From contig NZ_LN907827.1 in the NCBI RefSeq assembly GCF_001517405.1, positions 2,300,587-2,364,586 of the forward strand: a stretch of DNA of 64,000 nucleotides, in the 5' to 3' direction. Shown piece by piece: positions 43,926-50,948 of the stretch. The notes below the pieces were generated by a model that searched no databases, was not told the origin of the DNA, and saw nothing but the letters and a program-made list of their open reading frames with translations. A program made the translations under genes and the position numbers. The DNA comes from Duffyella gerundensis (lineage in GTDB: Bacteria > Pseudomonadota > Gammaproteobacteria > Enterobacterales > Enterobacteriaceae). How positions within the stretch are numbered: position 1 is the stretch's first letter; each line of letters starts with the position of its first letter.

Positions 43926-45749
43926 TTAGAAATACGCGAGCTTGCGGTTAACGCCATTGATCTTAACGGTGATATACCCCGCTGGTGTCGCGGAGGCAGC
44001 AGGTGCCGAAGTCACTTCCGAAGCCAGCGTAACGACCTTGCCGTCAAAACCAACGCCAGCTGCGCCATTGTGATAATTCATCACCGTTGACAGCGCCACA
44101 CGACTTTTGTTCTCGAGATTTAACGTCGTATCTTCGGTAAAATCAGGATAGAACAGCGAGCTCTGACCTTCATCAAAGTGGGTTGGGCCGGTGGTAATGA
44201 GATTAACCACGACATCCCCGCTCTGCGCCTTCAATTTAACCCATGCTTCACAGGTTGCACCGTCGTTAGTAGAAAGCAAATAGCAGTCGCTTACGCCTGA
44301 ATCCCCTTCAAAATGCATATTACCGCCTACCGAGCTTGATCCACGATAGAAGTTAATCAGGGTCTTACCGCAAACATTACTCAACAACGGATTAACGGTT
44401 GGTGAGGTGGCGGTATCACGCAGGGTTTTGCCGTTAAATTCCAGATGCCAGTGCTGGTTAGCATGACGGAAATTAAACGAACCCACGCGGAACCACTTAT
44501 CGGTATCACTGTTATTGGTCACGCGATGACCCGAGTACCAGCCCGCCTTCATTGAGCCGGTCATCTCAGTGCCATAGTTCTCATCACGCCGCCAGCCATG
44601 TTCATAGCTTGAAAGCAGCGCAGAACCGGTGCGCTCGGTATCAATGCTGGCACCAGACTGCAAGCTCAGCTGGCGCATCAATACGCGTGAATAATTGAGC
44701 TTTAACGGGTTAACGGAAGATTCAATGCTCAGCGCATCAATGATCCACTGACCATTACTTAGATCGCCAGGGAATCGCGTGTGCTCAATCCACACATTAC
44801 GAATCAGCCCCTGGCCCACGCGCGGCATAAATAGCGTGGCTTCACCATAACCATACTGGAAGTTGGAGTTGGTTAACTCCACGGCCGTGGAATGGTCCCA
44901 GTTACCCTGAGTTGAATCAGACCAGGTGATGTCAAATACCCGACTATAGGTATTTTTGGAGTAGATCTGATCAAGTCGTGTATCAAGCGTATCAATAAAC
45001 TTGAACACGGAGTTACCGGTGTTTTCTGCGCGAAAACAGGTGACATTAATATACTGCCCTTCGATCGTGATGTTTTGAAAAAATGGCTGCTGATTACTTA
45101 CCATGGCAGAGGTAATTGCGCCGGTATTTGCAGTGGTATCGGCGGTCGCCTGACCATCCCAGAAAATACCGCGAATAGCCGTACGTCGCGCTTTAACCTT
45201 GAATACTGTATTAGCAGATTTATCAGAGGTAATAATTGTTCTGGGCGCAACGCCATATTCGCAGTCGTCGCCATACATATTGAAAAATGGCAGTTCACCC
45301 TCACCGGTTAAATCAACAGGGTTAATGATGAACTTACCGGCTGGAAAACGAATACCGATATCACGGATAGGGCTTTTGGACGCATCATCGATCGGTGATA
45401 CAAAGCTTTTGGCCCAGCGATACATGTTAATGCAGGCGTCGTGGTTAACCGTGCCGTTGTCTGCATCAAATGAAGCCGAACCACGTAAGCGCTTACCGCC
45501 AAAATGGAAAATGTTGATAGTAGAAACATCATCAATAATACGTTGCCAGTAATAATCTCCGGCAGAAGATACCGCAATGGTGCCATTGTCATCCGCAGGC
45601 GCTTTCCCCTTGGTGTCAATAAAACCTGCGAAGCGGCCGCCGCCATTAAAAGTTGAATCCTTGTCGTAATAACGTTTAAGAAATGCGATTTCGCCTGATG
45701 CAGAAGGCTTGGTGGTACGGAGTTCAGCAAATGAATTCACTTCGATCAT
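43926..45749 (-). CDS. Phage tailspike-like protein
   Basis: A 607-residue protein. The first 90 residues (MIEVNSFAELRTTKPSASGE, FLKRYYDKDSTFNGGGRFAGF) match the adaptor start common to podovirus tailspikes; a central region (about 90-420) has the repeated short strands of a right-handed beta-helix with pectate-lyase-like pattern (RFPAGKFIINP). Such spikes bind and often cut surface polysaccharide. I chose the ATG at 45749 with AAGGA 6 nt upstream. No tail gene accompanies it, so it must act without a virion or be a remnant kept by selection; the frame is intact. Confidence 0.8.
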   Translation of the reverse strand: MIEVNSFAELRTTKPSASGEIAFLKRYYDKDSTFNGGGRFAGFIDTKGKAPADDNGTIAVSSAGDYYWQRIIDDVSTINIFHFGGKRLRGSASFDADNGTVNHDACINMYRWAKSFVSPIDDASKSPIRDIGIRFPAGKFIINPVDLTGEGELPFFNMYGDDCEYGVAPRTIITSDKSANTVFKVKARRTAIRGIFWDGQATADTTANTGAITSAMVSNQQPFFQNITIEGQYINVTCFRAENTGNSVFKFIDTLDTRLDQIYSKNTYSRVFDITWSDSTQGNWDHSTAVELTNSNFQYGYGEATLFMPRVGQGLIRNVWIEHTRFPGDLSNGQWIIDALSIESSVNPLKLNYSRVLMRQLSLQSGASIDTERTGSALLSSYEHGWRRDENYGTEMTGSMKAGWYSGHRVTNNSDTDKWFRVGSFNFRHANQHWHLEFNGKTLRDTATSPTVNPLLSNVCGKTLINFYRGSSSVGGNMHFEGDSGVSDCYLLSTNDGATCEAWVKLKAQSGDVVVNLITTGPTHFDEGQSSLFYPDFTEDTTLNLENKSRVALSTVMNYHNGAAGVGFDGKVVTLASEVTSAPAASATPAGYITVKINGVNRKLAYF

Positions 45750-45854
45750 GGTATTTCCTTTCATGGTTTGTTGAGCATTTTGCTCATGGGGGGATGTTTA
45801 TTTATTCTTTAAAATAAATAATCTTTAAAATGCAGTTAGCTATTAATTTATAAA

Positions 45855-46100
45855 TTACCTGAGGGATTCAATTTCTTTTATGGCTCGTTTATCCCGGTTA
45901 CAGTTTTCAATCGATGTCATAAGCTTTTCATTCATTTCGAGAACGTCGCCATAGGTCACCGACTCTGGTACGGGAGGTATTTCACAGTCAGCCAGCAGTT
46001 CTGCCGGAATGGGCACTGCCGGAAGCTGAACGTATTCTTTCGTTGTGTTTGCGCAGGCTGTCAGCAACATCAGCGGGAACAGGATGAGCAGCGCACGCAT
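45855..46100 (-). CDS. Rz1-like outer-membrane spanin
   Basis: An 81-residue lipoprotein precursor with lipobox LLTAC (MRALLILFPLMLLTACANTT) and a Pro-rich tail (LPAVPIPAELLADCEIPPVP). It overlaps the Rz gene in another frame by 113 bp, the classic Rz/Rz1 arrangement. With Rz it fuses inner and outer membranes in the last step of lysis. Confidence 0.82.
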   Translation of the reverse strand: MRALLILFPLMLLTACANTTKEYVQLPAVPIPAELLADCEIPPVPESVTYGDVLEMNEKLMTSIENCNRDKRAIKEIESLR

Positions 46101-46389
46101 CGCGTTGAATTGACTGCCTGATGTAAACAATACGCCTCTCACTTTCTGTCTCATTTTGATACCGAGCATCGTGGGCCGCCTTTCCGATATCGTTAAAGAG
46201 CGTCACGGCAGTGATAAGGTTGCTGGCGATCGACTCTGCCTTTTTCCGGGCCTGTAGTGCCGCCGATACCTTTTCCTGTGCCTGCAACATCCTGGCGTGA
46301 TAGTGGCTGGCAGCGGTGCCAAACGTCACCACAGCCGCCACCAGCAAGAACCACAATACCGAACGCCAGTTATTTGCCAGCCAGATCAT
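45988..46389 (-). CDS. Rz-like inner-membrane spanin
   Basis: A 133-residue protein with an N-terminal membrane anchor (residues 8-27, WRSVLWFLLVAAVVTFGTAA) and a periplasmic helical region. GGAG lies 7 nt before the ATG at 46389. It overlaps the endolysin end by 20 bp, so lysis genes are translationally linked. Confidence 0.8.
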   Translation of the reverse strand: MIWLANNWRSVLWFLLVAAVVTFGTAASHYHARMLQAQEKVSAALQARKKAESIASNLITAVTLFNDIGKAAHDARYQNETESERRIVYIRQSIQRDACAAHPVPADVADSLRKHNERIRSASGSAHSGRTAG

Positions 46390-46882
46390 CAGCATTCTCC
46401 GCCAGGCACATTGACCGCTCCATATCGCGGCGATTCATCAATCCACGCCACTTCTGGCCGCCTGCATAAACCCAGTGACGAAGCGCCTGACAGGCACCCT
46501 TCACATCACCGGCATTCAGCTGTTTTAGCAGCGTTGATGTAGAAAATGCGCGGGTGCCGACGTTATAGGTGAAGCTGTAGAGCGCGGCGCGCTGATATTC
46601 GCCCAGCGGGATTTTTACCATGCTGTCGACCGTCTTTTTGACCGGCTGCAGGTCAACCGATAACAGTTGATTGCATTCACGATCGGTGTACTGCTTACTT
46701 TGAACGATATCGCTGCCGGTGTGCCCGTCACAGACCGTCCAGACACCAGCCACATCCTGATAGGGCGTATACTGTCGCCCTTCCACCCCCTCCTTTCCGC
46801 CAAGGAACGCCATAGCGATAAACATGGCGCCGCTGCCCGCAGCAGTCATTAGCTTATTGCGCAGGCTGTTTGACATAGCCAT
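46370..46882 (-). CDS. SAR endolysin (GH24 lysozyme)
   Basis: A 170-residue phage lysozyme of the RrrD/P21 type. Catalytic Glu34, Asp43 and Thr49 follow the E-x8-D-x5-T rule. The N-terminus (residues 9-29) is a weakly hydrophobic, Gly/Ala-rich signal-arrest-release segment with no cleavage site. It cuts peptidoglycan after membrane depolarisation. GAGGA lies 7 nt upstream of the ATG; the gene starts 3 bp after the holin stop. Confidence 0.9.
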   Translation of the reverse strand: MAMSNSLRNKLMTAAGSGAMFIAMAFLGGKEGVEGRQYTPYQDVAGVWTVCDGHTGSDIVQSKQYTDRECNQLLSVDLQPVKKTVDSMVKIPLGEYQRAALYSFTYNVGTRAFSTSTLLKQLNAGDVKGACQALRHWVYAGGQKWRGLMNRRDMERSMCLAENADDLAGK

Positions 46883-46885
46883 GGG

Positions 46886-47128
46886 TTAGTCCTCTGTAAT
46901 ATGTGATGCGATGGGCCAGCATTGAAGCGCCTTGATCTGCGCCAGCGTGGCCTTGCGTTTGTAATACCAGTTGATCCCGAGCGTAATAAGCGCCACCACA
47001 ATACCGGCCAGCACGCCTACAGCACTCCATTCATCGGGACTTAAGCAGGTCAAAAGCCCGTTGGCGATCGTCCCGGCAGATGCGCCATAAGCAGCGCCTG
47101 ATGCCAGTTTGCTCATATCAATACTCAT
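46886..47128 (-). CDS. Class II (pinholin-type) holin
   Basis: An 80-residue protein with two membrane segments: a weak Gly/Ala-rich one (GAAYGASAGTIANGLL) and a strong one (VGVLAGIVVALITLGINWYYK). This is the layout of phage 21-type pinholins, which pair with SAR endolysins as here. It times lysis. It is the first gene of the leftward lysis operon. Confidence 0.85.
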   Translation of the reverse strand: MSIDMSKLASGAAYGASAGTIANGLLTCLSPDEWSAVGVLAGIVVALITLGINWYYKRKATLAQIKALQCWPIASHITED

Positions 47129-47231
47129 ATCACCTCCATGACGACGGTCGGTGCTGTTGATGGTTGGAAAGAAAGCACGTCACTTCGCTGGCAGGCGTAT
47201 ATTGAGAAATATCGAGTGGCGTGAAACGCAA

Positions 47232-47256
47232 AAAGGCCGCTCTGATGGCGGCCTTT
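47232..47256 (-). terminator. Terminator ahead of the lysis operon
   Basis: AAAGGCCGC/GCGGCCTTT is a 9-bp perfect stem; on the minus strand it is followed by TTTTT. It stands about 100 bp before the holin, so leftward transcripts must read through it, as late phage genes do behind tR'. Confidence 0.7.
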
Positions 47257-48093
47257 AAAAAGTGATTAACGTGCAGGAGTCAAATAAACAGCGCACCGGG
47301 ATGAGCGTTCAGCCGTGAGGTATGCTTCAACCTGGTGCCAGAGATACCCGTTCTCATTCCGGTATGACTTTCACAGCAAAATGATGCTGTGGCGACTAAA
47401 TACCCCTGCTATTGCCTGCCCCTGCAGAGAAAATGTTGCCCCCTGAATTCTGTTAGAGAGCTTCGTCAGCAGAGACAGGTAATGCATACATCTCTTCACG
47501 ACGTTATCGGCTGTGTATTTCGACAGCGAGTGATTCGCTCATACTGCTTTAAACGCCAGCAACATAGGGATGTTTATAGCAGTCGCGTTTTCAGCGAGAG
47601 ATCTACGCATTGTGGACAGCAGCAGCGGCACTTTTGTCAGGGCCTGCTACAACGATTCGGTTAAACCCGCTGCTTTCGACCTCGTTGCTTTTTTTCGCGT
47701 CCTGTAGCCGACAACGCCTTAACCCGTATTTAACCGATGTGGCAGTGCGGTGAGCAGGTCACGTAATTTTTCACCAGACGCCTTCTCGGCATAGGGTGAG
47801 GGTTCAAATTGATAAAGAGCGGTCGTGCTTAACTTGCTACAGGCGGCCTGCCTAATCCGGAAGACACGCTTGTGCTTTAACGTTCACAAAAATGTTAAAA
47901 GCATCCATTCCACCACCGTGTAACTCGCACTACTTAGTGGGATGCATCACCCTGTGCAGGAACAGGCGCTTTACCGGCTCCCTGTAAGGATGGCGACTTT
48001 ATAAATAGTCTGGCCGCCATCAATTATTCACATTCGTATTGCATGCCACAAACAATAGCAATAAGTATTATTTGATGCAATACCTTTTTGCAA
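47257..48093. other. Control region between lysis operon and repressor, no gene
   Basis: No convincing gene; the 91-codon plus-strand frame at 47389 lacks a ribosome site. Two inverted repeats lie close together: ATACC/GGTAT at 47345-47365 and CACAGCA/TGCTGTG at 47372-47391. Half-sites GTATTGC and GCAATA cluster at 48035-48107 before the repressor. A Q-like antiterminator was looked for and not found. Confidence 0.45.
48053..48073. promoter_or_regulatory. Candidate repressor operator, copy A
   Basis: CAATAGCAATAAGTATTATTT agrees at 19 of 21 positions with 49079-49099, on the other side of the repressor gene. Likely bound by the repressor at 48130. Confidence 0.45.
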
Positions 48094-48120
48094 TTGACGT
48101 GCAATACGCACGGCTATAAA
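48094..48120 (+). promoter_or_regulatory. Promoter of the island repressor
   Basis: TTGACG (48094-48099) and TATAAA (48115-48120) with a short 15-bp spacer. The predicted start falls within a few bases of the ATG at 48130, so the mRNA would be leaderless, like lambda cI from PRM. Confidence 0.5.
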
Positions 48121-48129
48121 TTGCCTCTC

Positions 48130-48750
48130 ATGAAAACAACTCTTGCTGAACGGCTCACGCAGGCCATGACTGCGCGTAATTTCTCTCAGGGTGCTTTAGC
48201 TAAAGCGTCTGGCGTTGCTCAACCTACTATCTGGCGACTTGCGAACGGACAGGCGAAGGGCTCAACCAAGCTGGTAGATATCGCTAATGCTTTGTCAGTC
48301 AATATTGACTGGCTTGCAAATGGCGTTGGGGAAATGGACGCTGGCGGAAAGATGAGTTACCCACATCCTCCAGCAAACAGCATGCAGCCAGGCGGCGTAT
48401 TTTCTGTCAGCATCTGGGATCAGGATGGCAGGACTGGACAAGAAGTGTATGTTCCTGACGTTGTTAAGAGCAACGACTGCAGGGCTTACGTCCTGCCAAG
48501 AAACAGCGGATGCGCAGAAGCACCAGCGGGAACCATCGTGGTTATCGATACCGGTGAAAAGCCCGGGAATGGCGATCTGGTCTATGCGAAAGTCAATTCA
48601 TCATATTCAATTTATCGCTTTTTGGATGGCGGAGAATCTGGATTTCTTGCAGTAGATGATCCACGCGTTCCCTTGCTGGATATCTCATCCTCTGCCGAAC
48701 TCATCGGCGTTGCTGTTTTTCTTCTTCGCGATTTAAAACGTAGAAAATAG
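48130..48750 (+). CDS. Island phage-type repressor
   Basis: A 206-residue protein from the ATG at 48130 (MKTTLAERLTQAMTARNFSQ). It has an XRE helix-turn-helix (residues 17-60, FSQGALAKASGVAQPTIWRLANG) and a CI-like C-terminal domain. By eye the nucleophile position reads RNSGC, keeping a serine, but the lysine position (YSIYRF) is not Lys, so self-cleavage seems lost. It is divergent from the lysis-tailspike-bacteriocin genes and most likely represses them. A TTG-started extension to 48088 is not favoured. Confidence 0.85.
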   Translation: MKTTLAERLTQAMTARNFSQGALAKASGVAQPTIWRLANGQAKGSTKLVDIANALSVNIDWLANGVGEMDAGGKMSYPHPPANSMQPGGVFSVSIWDQDGRTGQEVYVPDVVKSNDCRAYVLPRNSGCAEAPAGTIVVIDTGEKPGNGDLVYAKVNSSYSIYRFLDGGESGFLAVDDPRVPLLDISSSAELIGVAVFLLRDLKRRK

Positions 48751-48879
48751 CGCTCGTCCCGTGCCGGCGGGACGTATTCAACATATCCTCCTTTTCCTGT
48801 TCTCAGCAACGCTATAGCCACAACTCCTCCGTTTCGTGACGAGATTAATCAATGGGTTATCTCACGATAATCCAGTAAA

Positions 48880-48895
48880 CTGTTTTTATATACAG
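48880..48895. promoter_or_regulatory. LexA (SOS) box inside the island
   Basis: CTGT-TTTTATAT-ACAG matches the consensus perfectly. A TAATAC -10-like element at 48901 puts the box over the -35 region of a rightward promoter. No long gene follows; candidate targets are small ORFs at 48918, 49249 and 49545. Confidence 0.75.
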
Positions 48896-48917
48896 TGTTT
48901 TAATACTGTGCCACAGA

Positions 48918-49055
48918 ATGAAGAAATTACAAGGCAGTGACGTTAATTATTCGCATCAATCCATTTCAATCGATACTTTTCCGCGCAATCTCCTCCTCCT
49001 GTCGAAAATATTTTTCTTTTCATGGCAAGCATTTATGCGTTTAGCTATTGATTAG
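48918..49055 (+). CDS. Doubtful 45-residue ORF after the LexA box
   Basis: ATG at 48918, 22 bp after the LexA box, opens a 45-codon frame (MKKLQGSDVNYSHQ) with a hydrophobic, aromatic stretch (NLLLLSKIFFFSWQAFM) and a stop at 49053-49055. There is no ribosome site; translation would have to be leaderless. Listed as a possible SOS-induced peptide only. Confidence 0.25.
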   Translation: MKKLQGSDVNYSHQSISIDTFPRNLLLLSKIFFFSWQAFMRLAID

Positions 49056-49078
49056 CAGCCAATACTCTTTGCCGAAAT

Positions 49079-49099
49079 CAATAGCAAAAGGTATTATTT
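49079..49099. promoter_or_regulatory. Candidate repressor operator, copy B
   Basis: CAATAGCAAAAGGTATTATTT, 19 of 21 identical to the site at 48053 and in the same orientation. Confidence 0.45.
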
Positions 49100-49248
49100 A
49101 TCCCGCTAACAGGCATCATTAACCGTCACGAAGCCAATGCGCTTTAACACTCAACGTTATTGATACCTTATGCCGGGCGACCGCTGGATAAAAAATCCAG
49201 TTACCGCTTGTGGTTATAACGTTCTGTACCGGACAAAGAGAGGTCATG

Positions 49249-49407
49249 ATGAATGCAAGACAACGTTGCCGGGCGCGTCGCCATGCACGTAGGGAAAATG
49301 AGCGCAGTATCCTTGCTGCAACAGGTGGCCTGTATGGCGGTGGAAGCATCACGACGCTTTATAACGTTGGGCACGCTAAGCCGACCAAAGCAGTAACCGC
49401 GAGATAG
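49249..49407 (+). CDS. Possible 52-residue basic protein
   Basis: A frame from ATG 49249 (MNARQRCRARRHARRENERS), extremely Arg-rich at the N-terminus with a Gly-rich tail. GAGAGG lies 5-6 nt upstream. It looks like small phage basic proteins but matches no family I can name. Confidence 0.4.
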   Translation: MNARQRCRARRHARRENERSILAATGGLYGGGSITTLYNVGHAKPTKAVTAR

Positions 49408-49544
49408 GCGATGAAAGGGACAGGCTACGCCATAGCGCTACCAGACATCTTAAAGATGAGCGTCGACGATAACGTTAAATGGTGATGAGGCGCAGATGCA
49501 GGCAGGCAGGAAAAATAACGATCTCTTTGTAAGGAGGTGAGCTG

Positions 49545-49646
49545 ATGCTGATTACCCTGATAATGTCAGTATTATCAGTCGCAGTGGGATTGACTACATT
49601 GACAGCCCGCACCACCCTGACAATTCGTCGCCAATGGGTCGGGTGA
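49545..49646 (+). CDS. 33-residue hydrophobic peptide
   Basis: ATG 49545 has AAGGAGG at 7 nt, the best ribosome site in the area. The peptide MLITLIMSVLSVAVGLTTLT has one membrane helix and a basic tail (ARTTLTIRRQWVG). This is the format of type I toxins and other stress peptides such as TisB or Ldr, but it is not homologous to one I recall. The right 34-bp repeat, with its hairpin and T run, serves as its terminator. The LexA box lies 650 bp upstream. Confidence 0.55.
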   Translation: MLITLIMSVLSVAVGLTTLTARTTLTIRRQWVG

Positions 49647-49679
49647 TGTTGCGTCACCGTGGTGGAACAAACACAGACA

Positions 49680-49713
49680 GGTCGCGCAAGCGGCCTTTTT
49701 TTATGCGCTTTTG
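49680..49713. repeat. 34-bp direct repeat, right copy
   Basis: Identical to 42171-42204 and in the same orientation. It includes a GC hairpin and seven T, so it also ends transcription from the left. Beyond it the sequence returns to a lipoprotein gene and fliE. Confidence 0.85.
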
Positions 49714-49754
49714 TATGAGCAACGGTGGCCACGCGCAGGTGATTTCCGTGTCGA

Positions 49755-50093
49755 TCAGCCCGCACCGGCAGGCGTAACCGCTCCGGCGCACTGTGCCGCT
49801 TTCAGTTGGCTAAGCTGATGTAATCGCGCCTGCGCTTTGCCGGTAGCGCGGCTTTTGGCGATGCCATTCCCCAGACCGAAATCACCAACAAAGCCCATCA
49901 CCGTCAGCACATCGAAGCGGCCGGTTTCATCGATTTCATGTTGCACGCTACGCGCACTGGCAATTTCCTGATCCAGCACCCGGCAATCAAAGGCGGCAGC
50001 TTCTTCAGCAGTGACCGCGGGTGCCTGTGGATACTGTTTGGTGGCGCAGCCAGCCAACAGCATCAGGGCCACGGCAAGCAGTTTTTTTTTCAT
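49755..50093 (-). CDS. Unknown small lipoprotein
   Basis: A 112-residue lipoprotein precursor with lipobox LLAGC (MKKKLLAVALMLLAGCATKQYP). The mature part is helical (AFDCRVLDQEIASARSVQHEI...). AGGA lies 7 nt before the ATG at 50093; a longer frame is not supported. No family recognised. It sits between the island and fliE on the same strand as fliE. Confidence 0.65.
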   Translation of the reverse strand: MKKKLLAVALMLLAGCATKQYPQAPAVTAEEAAAFDCRVLDQEIASARSVQHEIDETGRFDVLTVMGFVGDFGLGNGIAKSRATGKAQARLHQLSQLKAAQCAGAVTPAGAG

Positions 50094-50397
50094 TATTTTA
50101 TCCTGAGATCGCTGCGGTTGAACGCACGGCCCGGCCCTTTTCAGAGGCTGGAAGCCGCACGACACATCCGCTGCGTCAGACCGCAGCGTGCAACTCTGCC
50201 TAGGTCAGTTTGCAGACCGGCAAAGCAGCGCGAACGCGCCAGCTTATTGGGGAAATGACAACAACGGGTGCCGCGAAAACAAGGCGACGTGCATGATTAT
50301 CGCGGCGGCTGTCCACCCGCGATCCTGTACGCCGTGCTCATTTAAGGGCGTGGCATGCAGGCTGGCCGCAACACGGCGCGCCTGCGGATGCGCGATG
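50094..50397. other. Gap between lipoprotein and fliE, nothing recognised
   Basis: Only short chance frames are present. No clear promoter, terminator or repeat was seen. Confidence 0.4.
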
Positions 50398-50712
50398 TTA
50401 CAGCTGCATATTCATAATGTCGCTGTAGGCGCTGACCAGCTTGTTACGCACCTGAATGCCCATCTGCATAGAGATAGAAGACTTTTGCAGATCGACCATC
50501 ACATCATTTAGCGCGATGCCCGGCTTACCTAATTCAAAATCCTGCGCCTGCTGACGTGCGCTGGTTTGTGTCTCGCTGATTTTATCCAGCGCTGAACGCA
50601 TTTCTGCGGCGAAGTCGGCATGGCCTTCATTCGCTTTACTGCTCTGATTGCCCGCCTGCAGCGCGGTTTGCTGCAGCTGTTGAATCATACTTTCGATGCC
50701 CTGAATCGCCAT
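50398..50712 (-). CDS. fliE: Flagellar basal-body protein FliE
   Basis: A 104-residue protein that links the MS ring to the rod. The start [21 protein letters not shown] and the end [20 protein letters not shown] are typical. It is divergent from fliF across a 236-bp gap that should carry the FlhDC-dependent promoters; I did not resolve the box. Confidence 0.95.
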   Translation of the reverse strand: MAIQGIESMIQQLQQTALQAGNQSSKANEGHADFAAEMRSALDKISETQTSARQQAQDFELGKPGIALNDVMVDLQKSSISMQMGIQVRNKLVSAYSDIMNMQL

Positions 50713-50948
50713 TGTTGCCTCGGTTTGCTACGGGATATTTTTTCGATGGACGAGAAGTTAGCACATTGTCAATGAGACAAAGGCTGTAAATGACATCAAA
50801 AAGCATGGCTTATCCACCCATCGAAATTTCGGTTTAGGAAAATAATGGCACTCCATTGGGGTGGAACTTAATAAAGCCGTCGTATCAGGGAGTCAGTTTT
50901 GTCACCACTACACATTAAGTCGGGTCAACCGTCAGGCAGGAATGGGTC

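Noticed and set aside
47389..47664. 91-codon plus-strand frame ahead of the repressor
   Set aside because: No ribosome site, biased composition, on the strand opposite the expected late transcript.
47940..47970. LexA box before the lysis operon (CTGTGCAGGAACAG)
   Set aside because: The half-sites are 6 bp apart rather than 8, so LexA would not be expected to bind.
42171..49713. Complete prophage
   Set aside because: No integrase, replication, terminase, capsid or tail assembly gene is present, only lysis, spike, repressor and toxin genes.
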